This document shows, piece after piece, positions 8,630-18,460 of a stretch of 64,000 nt of DNA. A model generated the notes under the pieces. It did not search any database. It worked only from the letters and a program-made list of their open reading frames with translations, and was not told the origin of the DNA. The stretch's first letter is position 1, and every line of letters begins with the position of its first letter. A program made the translations under genes and the position numbers. Source of the DNA: Butyrivibrio proteoclasticus P6B7 (GTDB lineage: Bacteria > Bacillota > Clostridia > Lachnospirales > Lachnospiraceae); assembly GCF_000622085.1 (NCBI RefSeq), contig NZ_JHWL01000006.1:108902-172901 (forward strand), given 5' to 3'.

Positions 8630-9178
8630 TCAGATCTTTGTTCCGCAGTTTGTGCAGAATGCAACGCCATCTGGAACCTGGTTGCCGCAGTTAGGGCAAA
8701 CACGTGGCTGTGTAGCTGCCTGCATCTGTGGAGCCTGGTAGTTCTGCTGTGGAGCCTGTGCATAGTTCTGCTGTGGCATCTGGTTGTAACCAACCTGTGG
8801 CTGAGCAGCCTTAGGCTGTGAACCACCAAGAAGCTGGATAAGAGCAAGTACGAAGAATGCTCCGTTAACACCAGTCTGGATTAAACCATTAAAGAAACCA
8901 AGGAACTTGTAGAAGCCGTTATCATAGTAATCTTCCTGGAATGTACGGATGCTATCCTGTAAGAAGTCTAATAATGTGTTAGATCCAACGCTTACAAGCA
9001 TAAGAATTGCAACAAGAACTGCTGCCTTCTTAGCTGCTGCCTTGATCTCTTCATCCTCTTCATATACAAGAGTGAAAACGATAAGACCAACTGCTACGAA
9101 TGTGCTTGCTGCTCCACCAAGATAGATAAGGGCTGTAAGAAGTCCAGCTGATAATCCAAGTTTTGACACTTTCTTCAT
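8630..9178 (-). CDS. Membrane protein with C-terminal zinc ribbon
   Basis: A 182-residue protein. Three hydrophobic stretches (about residues 10-38, 48-68 and 98-118) suggest membrane helices. A Gln/Pro/Ala/Tyr-rich linker (about 122-158) leads to a C-terminal zinc ribbon with two CxxC pairs (CPNCGNQVPDGVAFCTNCG). Such zinc-ribbon domain proteins are common in Firmicutes with no fixed role. It is monocistronic, ending in its own terminator. The linker repeats the QQNY theme. Confidence 0.7.
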   Translation of the reverse strand: MKKVSKLGLSAGLLTALIYLGGAASTFVAVGLIVFTLVYEEDEEIKAAAKKAAVLVAILMLVSVGSNTLLDFLQDSIRTFQEDYYDNGFYKFLGFFNGLIQTGVNGAFFVLALIQLLGGSQPKAAQPQVGYNQMPQQNYAQAPQQNYQAPQMQAATQPRVCPNCGNQVPDGVAFCTNCGTKI

Positions 9179-9283
9179 TTTATTTTTTCCTCCAAAATAA
9201 TATAATTCCCCTCACAATGAAATATTATATCTTTTACCAATATAACATTCAAGAGTTTTATTTGTTTAGATTCTGTTACTAAA

Positions 9284-9318
9284 ATACAGCCCGAAAATCC
9301 TGGATTTCCGAGCTGTAT
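9284..9318 (-). terminator. Intrinsic terminator of gdhA
   Basis: ATACAGC...GCTGTAT stem with an internal AAATC/GATTT pairing, followed on the minus strand by TTTTAG. It lies about 55 bp past the gdhA stop. Confidence 0.85.
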
Positions 9319-9372
9319 GGCTATTTGAATTAACGTTACAACTTAGCGGCTAATAGATGCCATCAGAGCCTA

Positions 9373-10749
<1,377 letters not shown>

Positions 10750-10773
10750 CTAACATATTTGGGTACAAAAAAA

Positions 10774-10895
10774 GGGCATATGAAAGAAATCAATCTTTAC
10801 GCCCCATTGCGTAGACATTGTGTCTATATCACATATTCAAGAAATTGCCCCATGCAATTCTTAATCATTATATACTTCACTTCTTTAAAGTGCAA
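10774..10895 (-). promoter_or_regulatory. gdhA promoter and attenuator-like leader
   Basis: The promoter has -35 TTGCAC (10890-10895) and -10 TATAAT (10867-10872), 17 bp apart. The roughly 150-nt leader holds, in order, hairpin GAATTG/CAATTT (10841-10860), hairpin TAGACA/TGTCTA (10812-10826), then a terminator (GGGC...GCCC with an AAAGA/TCTTT inner stem, 10774-10804) followed by seven U. The GGGGCA in the loop of the first hairpin can also pair with UGCCC of the terminator, giving an alternative fold. It matches no riboswitch class I recognise. Confidence 0.6.
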
Positions 10896-10990
10896 GAGAA
10901 AATTGAATTTTTGTATAATTGTATCCCAGATAAACATATTCCAATGTAATACCGTTTACATCGGTAATTCCCCTGTATACGGCAAAAGAA

Positions 10991-11016
10991 AACCCATCAG
11001 CCTTAGCCAATGGGTT
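10991..11016 (-). terminator. Intrinsic terminator of the SH3b protein gene
   Basis: AACCCATtggc...ATGGGTT hairpin followed on the minus strand by TTCTTTTGCC, 17 bp past the stop codon. Confidence 0.85.
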
Positions 11017-11032
11017 TATAAATTCAATGTGA

Positions 11033-12361
11033 TCAGTCCTCAGTCTTAAGGAACTCAGACTTGATATATCCAGTCTTGCCGTCGTATTCAACCTTAGCCC
11101 AGCCATTTGAATACTGCTCAACAACGTTAACTGTAGAACCTGAATAGATCATTGCAAGTACATCGGAATCTGTGCTCTGCTCCTTACGAAGTCTTACAGA
11201 ATCATTAACCTGCATCTTGCCTGTCTTAGCGTCTGTCTTCTTAGAAGAATCCTTGGATGTATCTGTAGTAGTATCCTTGGAATCTGTATCCTTATTGTCC
11301 TTAGAATCTGTCTGTGTATTATCTGTCTCTACCGTCTCTTCTCCAACTACCTCAAAGAACTCAGTCTTAACGTAAGCATAACCACCTTCATATTCAATCT
11401 TACTCCAGCCGTTTGCAAGAGCCTCAACCTGCTTGAACTCCTGCCCCTTTGTGGTCTTAGCAAGGATATCAGCAGTCTCTGAATCTGAGCTTCTGATATT
11501 AACTACGTCTGTAGCTCTGATAGTATGAACTGTAGTAGTAGCCTGCTGTGGAGTATCTGTTGTTGCCTCAGCTGTACTAGCCTCACCACCAGCCTCTACT
11601 GCGCTTGCATCAGTACTTGCAGCCTCTGAAGAAGCAAGTGCCTCTCCAACAGAAACCTGAAGTCCTGCTCTCATTCTTGTAAGAAGCTCTGCAAGAGCCT
11701 CGTCTGAATTAACCATTTCATTGTAGGTTGAAGCAACCTTGTTGTTAAGATCGATTACGTCTGCCTGAACATTGATCTGCTTAAGATAATCAATCTCGCT
11801 GGCATCAGCAATATCACCATTAATATAGAGGTTACCATTTTCATCTGTGCAGATGTAGAGAGTCTCAAGACCTGGAACTGCCTTGTCGTACTCATAAAGC
11901 TTAACCTCGTTGTAAACATAGGCAACATAGCTTCCCTGTGCAGGACCTGGCTTAGTGTAAACAGTTATGTTCTGGAATTCCTCGATATACTCTGCAGCTG
12001 CTACAGCCTTTAAAAGCTCTGTATCCTCAAGTCCCTTGTAGATAGATGCGATTGTCTCTGCATCTCCTGCAGCTGAAGCAGTGTAGTACTGGTTGATAAG
12101 TGCATTAACCTCAGGGTATGCATTTTCTTCCATTGTAACCTCTGGAATCTCGTAAGTAACTGCCTCTGTAGCATCTCCGCCGCTCTGAGCAAGCTTTGTA
12201 GCCTTCTTATTAGCTGTAAGAGCAATAACAATGGTAACTGCAACTGCTATGATGAAAACTATAGGCATGAGAAGCTTCTTGTTATCTCCAAGGATAGCAA
12301 AAATATCCTTCTTCTCATTTCTAAAGGATTTAAGATCGTTGTTTTTCTTTTTCTTCTTCAT
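11033..12361 (-). CDS. Membrane-anchored protein with two C-terminal SH3b domains
   Basis: A 442-residue protein. A basic N-terminus (KKKKKNN) is followed by one membrane helix (about residues 30-50), an extracytoplasmic helical region, and a low-complexity Ala/Ser/Thr stretch (about 240-270). Two bacterial SH3 domains (about 275-335 and 380-442) each carry the NIR/RLR...GW.K.....GYVK pattern, joined by an Asp/Thr/Ser/Lys-rich linker. SH3b domains usually bind peptidoglycan. The start at 12361 is chosen because the longer frame runs into the tRNA gene. No catalytic domain is visible. Confidence 0.75.
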   Translation of the reverse strand: MKKKKKNNDLKSFRNEKKDIFAILGDNKKLLMPIVFIIAVAVTIVIALTANKKATKLAQSGGDATEAVTYEIPEVTMEENAYPEVNALINQYYTASAAGDAETIASIYKGLEDTELLKAVAAAEYIEEFQNITVYTKPGPAQGSYVAYVYNEVKLYEYDKAVPGLETLYICTDENGNLYINGDIADASEIDYLKQINVQADVIDLNNKVASTYNEMVNSDEALAELLTRMRAGLQVSVGEALASSEAASTDASAVEAGGEASTAEATTDTPQQATTTVHTIRATDVVNIRSSDSETADILAKTTKGQEFKQVEALANGWSKIEYEGGYAYVKTEFFEVVGEETVETDNTQTDSKDNKDTDSKDTTTDTSKDSSKKTDAKTGKMQVNDSVRLRKEQSTDSDVLAMIYSGSTVNVVEQYSNGWAKVEYDGKTGYIKSEFLKTED

Positions 12362-12407
12362 TGGTAAACCTCTATAAAAAATATTACGTATAATCTCGTG
12401 CGTGACA

Positions 12408-12479
12408 TGCACCCGACAGGAATCGAACCTGCATTAAAGGCGTCGGAGGCCTCCGTTCTATCCATTAGACTACGGGTGC
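12408..12479 (-). tRNA. tRNA-Arg (CCG anticodon)
   Basis: A 72-nt cloverleaf read on the minus strand. The acceptor stem is GCACCCG/CGGGTGC with discriminator A. The D arm is followed by an anticodon stem GAGGC/GCCTT with loop CTCCGAC, giving anticodon CCG. The T arm contains GGTTCGATTCC. The 3' CCA is not encoded. It decodes CGG. Confidence 0.93.
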
Positions 12480-12584
12480 ATACATACCCGAATATAATAA
12501 CATAAGAGCCCCTTCATGTCCAAGTTTAATTGTACACCTTTGGGCCCAGATATTTAACAACAATTAAATAATCGTTAAAAGAAC

Positions 12585-13466
12585 TTACGCGCTGTAAACA
12601 CCCAGTCTGTCGAGACAGGAATCATAATAGTACACATTGTCACTAAGAACATCCTCGTCTTTGACCACAGTAGAGTTAACCTCTTTTACCATCAGCCTCA
12701 AAAAGCTTGGATCTCCATTGCATACAGTGGCAGGTACAGCAAGTACTTCATGGACAGATGAAGGAATAATAAACAGGTCATCATGGAGCGTTTCTGATAA
12801 TTCCTTGAGCACTCCATCATTAAGCATTACTGCTGCTCCAAATGCCTGCTTATCATTAGAAAGAACCATGATTGACATTTCATATAACCCTTCAGGAGCA
12901 AGACTTCCAATGGCATCAGCCACATTCCTGATCTTGGGTCTATTGATCTTATTGGCATTTTCTAAAGCCTGTTCCCAAAGCTCCTTTTTACTGATCTCCC
13001 AGAACTCAAGATGACTGTTTTTAACTGTAATACTACCAGCTCCAATGCGCTTATCTTTAACAAGACAGATAGGAACAAGGGCCAGATCCTCGAAGGCCTT
13101 GTAAGGAATATCCTTTAGCTGTTCCTTGTTCTTAGCTATGTTCACAAGCTTAAAGGAAAGCTTATCTGACACAGAGGAAAAAGATCTATAGAATTCAGTA
13201 TCTACATCTCCCTCTGGAGCATACTCCCTGTATATCTTAAGCACATTCTCCGCCAGCATTTCCACAGAAGCACCTTTCATGTAATCCTGATAAAAACCAT
13301 CTAAAAAGATAGTTGGTGCTACATTTTCATCTTCTTTTCTAATAAGGATTCCGTGATAATTCACACAGTTATTCTTCTCAATCTTCTTGATCTTAACCTC
13401 ATAATCCTCTCCCAATCTGATTTTAAGCTCACTTGCGATGGCTTCTACAAAAACATTTATTTCCAT
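12585..13466 (-). CDS. DUF5688 family protein
   Basis: A 293-residue cytoplasmic protein of the DUF5688 type, a family frequent in Lachnospiraceae with no known activity. Visible features are the N-terminal MEINVFVEAIASELK helix, a conserved NNCVNYHGILI segment, and a central VPICLVKD strand. There are no membrane segments or metal motifs. The start ATG has AGGAAAT upstream. It lies between efp and tRNA-Arg with no evident partner. Confidence 0.72.
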   Translation of the reverse strand: MEINVFVEAIASELKIRLGEDYEVKIKKIEKNNCVNYHGILIRKEDENVAPTIFLDGFYQDYMKGASVEMLAENVLKIYREYAPEGDVDTEFYRSFSSVSDKLSFKLVNIAKNKEQLKDIPYKAFEDLALVPICLVKDKRIGAGSITVKNSHLEFWEISKKELWEQALENANKINRPKIRNVADAIGSLAPEGLYEMSIMVLSNDKQAFGAAVMLNDGVLKELSETLHDDLFIIPSSVHEVLAVPATVCNGDPSFLRLMVKEVNSTVVKDEDVLSDNVYYYDSCLDRLGVYSA

Positions 13467-13574
13467 ATATTATTTCCTTTCATACCATTTTGATAAACTG
13501 AGCATCTGTGAACAAACTCACATCGCTCCAAAGACACTAAATTGATAGCCTGCGATATTTTCGCAAAAGAAAAA

Positions 13575-13610
13575 GACAATAAAGAATCACTTGCGTGTTT
13601 CCTTATTGTC
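13575..13610 (-). terminator. Intrinsic terminator of efp
   Basis: GACAATAA(a/g)GAA...TTCCTTATTGTC long stem, followed on the minus strand by TTTTTCTTTTG. It lies about 60 bp beyond the efp stop. Confidence 0.85.
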
Positions 13611-13672
13611 TTACATGTTTCTATTAATTATTTATGACACAATTGCGTCAGATATAGGTATATGTCAGTAAA

Positions 13673-14230
13673 TTAAACTCTTGAAAGATACTCACCTGTT
13701 CTAGTATCGATCTTGATAACGTCTCCTTCGTTAACGAAGAGAGGAACTGAAACAGTTGCACCTGTCTCAACAGTAGCAGGCTTTGTGGCACCTGTAGCTG
13801 TATCGCCCTTGAAACCAGGCTCAGTCTCTGTGATTGTGAGCTCTACGAACATAGGTGGCTCAACTGCGAATACGTTTCCATTGTAAGAATTGATCTTGCA
13901 AACTTCGTTCTCTTTAACGAACTTGAGAGAATCGCCGATCTGGTCAGATGTAAGACCGATCTGCTCATATGTCTCAGAATCCATGAAGTTGAAGATATCG
14001 CCATCCTGATAGAGATACTGCATATCCTTCTTATCAATACGAGCTGCTGGGAATTTCTCAGTAGGACGGAATGTTGTCTCCTTAACACCGCCGTTGATGA
14101 TATCCTTAAGCTTAGTTCTTACGAAAGCAGCGCCCTTACCAGGCTTAACATGCTGAAATTCAATAATCTGACATACGTTACCATCGATTTCGATGGTCAT
14201 ACCATTTCTGAAATCACTTGCAGAAATCAT
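13673..14230 (-). CDS. efp: Elongation factor P
   Basis: A 185-residue EF-P, which rescues ribosomes stalled at polyproline stretches. The three-barrel architecture fits, with the loop [12 protein letters not shown] placing the tip lysine at Lys32 as in lysine-type EF-Ps. The second domain starts near residue 66 and the C-terminal OB-like domain near 129. It has an AGGAGG ribosome site and is followed by its own terminator. Confidence 0.96.
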   Translation of the reverse strand: MISASDFRNGMTIEIDGNVCQIIEFQHVKPGKGAAFVRTKLKDIINGGVKETTFRPTEKFPAARIDKKDMQYLYQDGDIFNFMDSETYEQIGLTSDQIGDSLKFVKENEVCKINSYNGNVFAVEPPMFVELTITETEPGFKGDTATGATKPATVETGATVSVPLFVNEGDVIKIDTRTGEYLSRV

Positions 14231-14393
14231 AAAAAGTCCTCCTAAATTACTTCACATCAAACAACTAGTATATATTATACTATACTTTTCCTTTTTTCAA
14301 CTGTTTTTTACTAATTGTTTAGATTTGAATTCGTTGCCATTCCCACAAGGATTCCAAGCTTTTATTTGTATTTTGTTCAAATAAAAATGTTAA

Positions 14394-15149
14394 TCAGTCA
14401 TTCTGTCTAAAGGTAGGCATAAGACGAAGCTTGTGGAGGTTGATCTTGTGTAGTCTTTCGATCTTAGCTCTTTTCTCTTCATCATCAAGAGTGCCTGTGA
14501 AGATGTATCTGTCGAGCTCGTCATAGGTAAATCCAAGCTTATCCTCATCAGTAAGTCCACAAAGTCCATCAGATGGAGTCTTGTGAATAAGCTCCCTAGG
14601 AAGTCCAAGAGCATCACCTATAAGTCTCATCTCAGTTACTGTAAAGTCAGAGCATGGGCTGAAGTCGCCGGCAGCATCGCCGTACTTGGTTGAATAACCC
14701 ACATAGTCCTCTGATCTGTTACAGGTGTTGGTTACACGACCGCCGTTTGGAAGAGACTGAGCAACTGAGTAAAGTGTTGTCATACGAACTCTTGGTGGAG
14801 TGTTGATCAACGCATCATTTCCAAGCTCATATCCAGAAGCTGCAGCCATCTGCTTGAAGGCCTCCACAGCAGGGTGGATGTTGACCACATAGCTCTTTAT
14901 ACCGAGAAGCTCTACTACCTTCTTGGAGTCGTCGATGTCCTTCTGGTCTCCGTCTGGCATGAGGACGCCCACAACTCTGTCCTTTCCAAGGGCTCTTGTC
15001 AAAAGAGCTGCCACTATTGTTGAGTCCTTACCTCCGGAAATACCGATGACTGCGCTGGCCTTAGGACCGTTCTCCTCGAACCAGTCCTGTATCCATTTGG
15101 TTACTTCTTCTATCATTTTGTTAGCGTCAAAGTTCTGTAAGTATTCCAT
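14394..15149 (-). CDS. nadE: Ammonia-dependent NAD+ synthetase
   Basis: A 251-residue N-type ATP pyrophosphatase without a glutaminase domain, so it should use free ammonia to amidate deamido-NAD. The ATP-binding P-loop SGGKDS is at residues 38-43. It is the last gene of the nrtR-pncA-NMNAT-pncB-nadE unit, 37 bp after pncB, and completes the Preiss-Handler route. No terminator with a convincing T-run was found directly after it; an A/T-rich stretch leads to the efp promoter region. Confidence 0.93.
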   Translation of the reverse strand: MEYLQNFDANKMIEEVTKWIQDWFEENGPKASAVIGISGGKDSTIVAALLTRALGKDRVVGVLMPDGDQKDIDDSKKVVELLGIKSYVVNIHPAVEAFKQMAAASGYELGNDALINTPPRVRMTTLYSVAQSLPNGGRVTNTCNRSEDYVGYSTKYGDAAGDFSPCSDFTVTEMRLIGDALGLPRELIHKTPSDGLCGLTDEDKLGFTYDELDRYIFTGTLDDEEKRAKIERLHKINLHKLRLMPTFRQND

Positions 15150-15186
15150 AATTTGTTCCTCGTTTCCTTATATAAATATGGTGTGA

Positions 15187-16383
15187 TCAGTGAGCCATGC
15201 GCCAGTCGATGCATCTCTGAAGGTACTCAACATATTCAGGATTCTTGCACATTCCTTTGCCCTTTACGTCAGAAATCTTAGCTACGTCCTGACCGTTGCA
15301 TCTTGTTGTTTTCATTACGATGTTGAGGGCTGGAACGAAGGTATCATTTGAGATGTAGGTTCCGATTCCAAATCCAACCTTAGCTTTTCCATTGAAGTGT
15401 CTAAAGAGCTTGTCTGCCTTTTCAAAGTCGAGGCTGTCGCTGAAAAGAAGTGTCTTGGTCTTAGGATCGATTCCAAGGCTTTCATAGTGCCTTATCATCT
15501 TCTCGCCCCATTCGATTGGATCTCCTGAGTCGTGGCGAACGCCGCTAAACAGTGTTGCATATGTGAGCTGGAAGTCCTTGAGGAAGCAATCTGTTGTAAT
15601 AGTGTCTGTGAGAGCTGTTCCGTTTAAGATTCCGTACTCTTTTACCCAGGCATCAAGAGCGTACCAGTTTGAATATGCTGGATTGTGCTTGTGATTACCC
15701 TGGCCTGTGCACATGATCCATTCGTGTGCCATGGTTCCTACTGGAGTTACGTTATATTTCTTTGCAAGGTACACGTTAGAAGTTCCAAGGAACTTAGATA
15801 CGTTAAGGTCTGTCTCCTTAAGGGTCTTAACTGCCAGGTCCTGAGCCTCTGCAGAAAGTCTTCTTCTAAGACCAAACTCACTGAAGATTGAAAGGTAGAG
15901 GCTGCCGTTCTTAACCTTCTCAACTTTCTCCTTAAGTCTTTCCTTGAAGCTTTCAAAGAGTTCGTCGTAGTTGTACTGCATTCTGAAGTATACTTCGTTG
16001 ACGATGGCAAGGGTTGGAATCTCGTACATTGAAGTGTTGAGCCATGTGCCCTTTGTCTCGATGTTAAGTCCGCACTCTGCGTTGTCATCGATTGTGAAGT
16101 CTTCAAATCTAGCCTGCCAGAGTCTTAAGAAGTCAACGTAAGATCCTTTGATCCAAACGATATTCTCAAGGTACTCAAGCTCCTCCTCTGTGAATCTGAG
16201 CTGGCAGAAGGCTTTGATCTGATTTCTGATCTCTTCTACCATTTCCTTAGTGAAGTGAACGTCTTTGTTACGGCACTTGAAGGTCCATGTTGTCTTGTAG
16301 TCACTGAACTGATGGTAGATTGCCTGTCCCATTGAAAATTTGTAAGCATCCTGCTCAAGTAATGATGTGATGATCTGTTCCAT
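15187..16383 (-). CDS. pncB: Nicotinate phosphoribosyltransferase
   Basis: A 398-residue enzyme making nicotinate mononucleotide from nicotinate and PRPP. Family signatures are LLEQDAYKFSMGQAIY at the N-terminus and GVRHDSGDPIEWGEK in the catalytic barrel. I choose the start MEQIITS at 16383 because AAAAGGGG precedes it; the in-frame ATG at 16413 overlaps the upstream adenylyltransferase gene by four bases. The tight spacing supports translational coupling within the NAD unit. Confidence 0.93.
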   Translation of the reverse strand: MEQIITSLLEQDAYKFSMGQAIYHQFSDYKTTWTFKCRNKDVHFTKEMVEEIRNQIKAFCQLRFTEEELEYLENIVWIKGSYVDFLRLWQARFEDFTIDDNAECGLNIETKGTWLNTSMYEIPTLAIVNEVYFRMQYNYDELFESFKERLKEKVEKVKNGSLYLSIFSEFGLRRRLSAEAQDLAVKTLKETDLNVSKFLGTSNVYLAKKYNVTPVGTMAHEWIMCTGQGNHKHNPAYSNWYALDAWVKEYGILNGTALTDTITTDCFLKDFQLTYATLFSGVRHDSGDPIEWGEKMIRHYESLGIDPKTKTLLFSDSLDFEKADKLFRHFNGKAKVGFGIGTYISNDTFVPALNIVMKTTRCNGQDVAKISDVKGKGMCKNPEYVEYLQRCIDWRMAH

Positions 16384-16409
16384 AATTGTTTCCCCTTTTC
16401 GTTGTGTGT

Positions 16410-16916
16410 TCATTTAAGAAGATATTCTCTGAAGGCCGGAATTATCATATCCTTGTACTGTTCCATATCTTCTCTTATCATGGTAGCGCTGATTGGCCTA
16501 ACTCTCTGGCATCTGTGGACCTTGATGTGCTCTGGAGTATTCTCCAAAAGCTCTGTGTAATCGCCCTCTGATGTATAGAAGGTAAGAACATCCTTGGCTG
16601 TTATGAGTTCGTTCTTATAAAAGTGTAGAAGCATTCTCTCAACCCAGTAGTTCCAGATCTGCTGTGGATCCCAGTGGGCTTTGATCTTGGGATCTGTGTC
16701 CCAAAGCATTGTCACCAGGATCTGCTCATCATCTGCGAATTCCTTAAGTGCAAGTTCATAGCGCTTTTCAAGTGGCATCTGAGGATATCCTCTATCGCCC
16801 TCATGTCCGCAGCAGATGACTATCACTCTGTCCATTTCTCTTTTTGCTATATCTATTACATCCTTGTGGCCCAAGTGCATTGGTGCAAAGGTGCCAAACA
16901 CGATACCTATGTTCAT
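16410..16916 (-). CDS. NMN/NaMN adenylyltransferase (NadR/NadM-like nucleotidyltransferase)
   Basis: A 168-residue nucleotidyltransferase with the HxGH motif at residues 14-17 (FGTFAPMHLGH) and the ISATMIRED motif near the C-terminus. Both are hallmarks of adenylyltransferases that join ATP to (nicotinate) mononucleotide. It is shorter than NadR, having no kinase domain, and unlike typical NadD. Its place between pncA and pncB supports formation of deamido-NAD here. The exact substrate preference (NMN or NaMN) cannot be read from sequence. Confidence 0.82.
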   Translation of the reverse strand: MNIGIVFGTFAPMHLGHKDVIDIAKREMDRVIVICCGHEGDRGYPQMPLEKRYELALKEFADDEQILVTMLWDTDPKIKAHWDPQQIWNYWVERMLLHFYKNELITAKDVLTFYTSEGDYTELLENTPEHIKVHRCQRVRPISATMIREDMEQYKDMIIPAFREYLLK

Positions 16917-16980
16917 ATTGTCCCCTTAGTTAGAACTTGTTGTTATACTGCGCCTGTGTGACTGCTGTCAGTTGCCGTTA

Positions 16981-17505
16981 TTAGAATACGCTTACCTGGC
17001 AGCTCTTCATGGTTGTGAGGGCTGCATTGTGAGATTCTACTGATACTCCTGCGCAGCACTTAGAATCTACAGTTACAGGAATCTCTCTTGAGAAAGTCTT
17101 GATCAGAAGTGCATTGCTGACTACACAAATGTCTGTGCAAACTCCGATGAGTTCTACCTGTAAGTCGCCATTTCTTTTGTCTGCTTCTGCTCTGATGAAC
17201 TGGGCAAGCTCCTCACTTCCGAAGGTAGGCTTGTTAAAGATCTTCTTACCCTCTGCCAGTGGCTTAAGCTCTGGGATAAGGTCCCAACCTTCTGTATTCT
17301 CAATGCAGTGAACTACTGGAAGGTTCTTACCCTCCTGGGTCTCCATGTAGTTGTCCTGGTGAGTATCTCTGGTATAAACCACTTCACCGTCAAAGTTCTT
17401 GATCTTGTCGACAACGTCCCCAACAATTGCCTGTGCTTCCTTGCTTCCAAGAGCACCTGTAACAAAATCATTCTGCATGTCTACTACTACTAATATTTTA
17501 TCCAT
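16981..17505 (-). CDS. pncA: Nicotinamidase (cysteine hydrolase)
   Basis: A 174-residue isochorismatase-fold amidase converting nicotinamide to nicotinate. Catalytic Asp9 is in VVVDMQNDFV, and the nucleophile Cys is in GVCTDICVVSNA with the preceding cis-peptide region. A metal-binding TRDTHQDNY segment (Asp, His) is present, as expected for nicotinamidases. It overlaps the nrtR stop by 16 bp and is followed by the adenylyltransferase after 64 bp. Context makes nicotinamidase far more likely than other members of the superfamily. Confidence 0.9.
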   Translation of the reverse strand: MDKILVVVDMQNDFVTGALGSKEAQAIVGDVVDKIKNFDGEVVYTRDTHQDNYMETQEGKNLPVVHCIENTEGWDLIPELKPLAEGKKIFNKPTFGSEELAQFIRAEADKRNGDLQVELIGVCTDICVVSNALLIKTFSREIPVTVDSKCCAGVSVESHNAALTTMKSCQVSVF

Positions 17506-18263
17506 AGCTTCTCTCCTCCTATGTATGAATACGTATCTGCTGGTCTTCCCCTACCTACTACAACTGATCCTGTCTTGTTGATGAGTCCGTGCTCAATGTA
17601 GGTATTCATCTGATATTTAGTAAAGTTGCCTCTGTTGATCTCTTTTCCAATTACTGCCTGATAGAGTTCCCTAAGTCCCTGGGATGTAAAGCACTTAGTA
17701 TCCTTGAGGAACCTGAAGATCAGGTCTGTGTACTCTATCTTGCTTCGAAGTCTTTCGATTGCGATTCCAAGCATTCTGTCGTGGTCAAAACCAAGGTTGC
17801 TGGAAAGAAAGCTTGGTGGCTCGGAGGTGGCGGTTGCTGCGCTGGCGGCGGTTGGTACGTTGCTTGCGGTAGTCGCCACCGAAACCAGTCGGTAGCTGCC
17901 AACGTTGGACTTCCCTATTGTGAACCACTCCATCCATGGCACATCCACCATGTCCTTGTCCGGGATAATGCCGATGTAGGCAATTGAGATAACTCTGTCT
18001 CGTGGATCCCTGTGGATCTCTGAAAAAGTCTGCATCTGCTCGGTGTATATGGAATCCGGAAGATGGAGCTTATCCTTAAGAAGCCTGTCCACCGCTCCCT
18101 CAGCGGATTCATCTTCGTGAATGAAGGTCCCTGGCAATGAGTACTGATCCTTGTAAGGCTCCTGATCTCGCCTTGTAAGGCAGATCGCCAATTCATTATC
18201 TATTACAGAAAAAAGAAGTAGATCAACTGTAACATATGGATGATTGTAATCTCTTAGGGCCAT
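17490..18263 (-). CDS. nrtR: NrtR-type Nudix-related regulator of NAD metabolism
   Basis: A 257-residue protein with an N-terminal Nudix domain (about 5-140) whose Nudix box is degenerate, fused to a C-terminal winged helix (about 175-250). This is the NrtR layout, in which the Nudix fold senses ADP-ribose or NAD-related ligands. It leads the NAD salvage operon, so auto-control is likely. Unusually, residues about 125-150 hold a low-complexity Ala/Thr/Ser stretch encoded by clearly more GC-rich DNA (17815-17895) between the two domains. The start has AAGGAG. Confidence 0.85.
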   Translation of the reverse strand: MALRDYNHPYVTVDLLLFSVIDNELAICLTRRDQEPYKDQYSLPGTFIHEDESAEGAVDRLLKDKLHLPDSIYTEQMQTFSEIHRDPRDRVISIAYIGIIPDKDMVDVPWMEWFTIGKSNVGSYRLVSVATTASNVPTAASAATATSEPPSFLSSNLGFDHDRMLGIAIERLRSKIEYTDLIFRFLKDTKCFTSQGLRELYQAVIGKEINRGNFTKYQMNTYIEHGLINKTGSVVVGRGRPADTYSYIGGEKLWIKY

Positions 18264-18356
18264 GTGATAACTCCTTTCTGTAAGATTTGGTTGTGTTGAT
18301 TTTGGTTGGTTGTTTTTTTGTTTTGGGTTTTATTTTGTTTCTGTTTTATATTTATT

Positions 18357-18384
18357 ATTATATACACCTTGATTTATGTGTCAA
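18357..18384 (-). promoter_or_regulatory. Promoter and possible operator of the NAD operon
   Basis: Minus-strand -35 TTGACA (18379-18384) and -10 TATAAT (18357-18362), both consensus, spaced 16 bp. The spacer and flank contain an inverted repeat CTTGA-N8-TCAAG, which overlaps the -35 box. It is a candidate NrtR site, unproven. The transcript has a T/G-poor, A/C-rich leader of about 90 nt. Confidence 0.7.
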
Positions 18385-18420
18385 GTATTTTGTTTCAACT
18401 TTATTTTTATTATTCAAAAA

Positions 18421-18455
18421 GACTTGAAACCCAGTGTTTACCTGGTTTTCAAGTC
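18421..18455 (-). terminator. Intrinsic terminator at the edge of the 64-bp repeat array
   Basis: GACTTGAAa/CCAG...CTGG/TTTCAAGTC stem followed on the minus strand by TTTTTGAATAA. It would stop transcription coming from the AraC-type gene through the repeat array before it reaches the NAD promoter. Confidence 0.8.
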
Positions 18456-18460
18456 TTACT

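Noticed and set aside
12362..12412. Upstream extension of the SH3b protein to 12412
   Set aside because: It would overlap the tRNA-Arg gene; the ATG at 12361 has AGAGG at proper distance.
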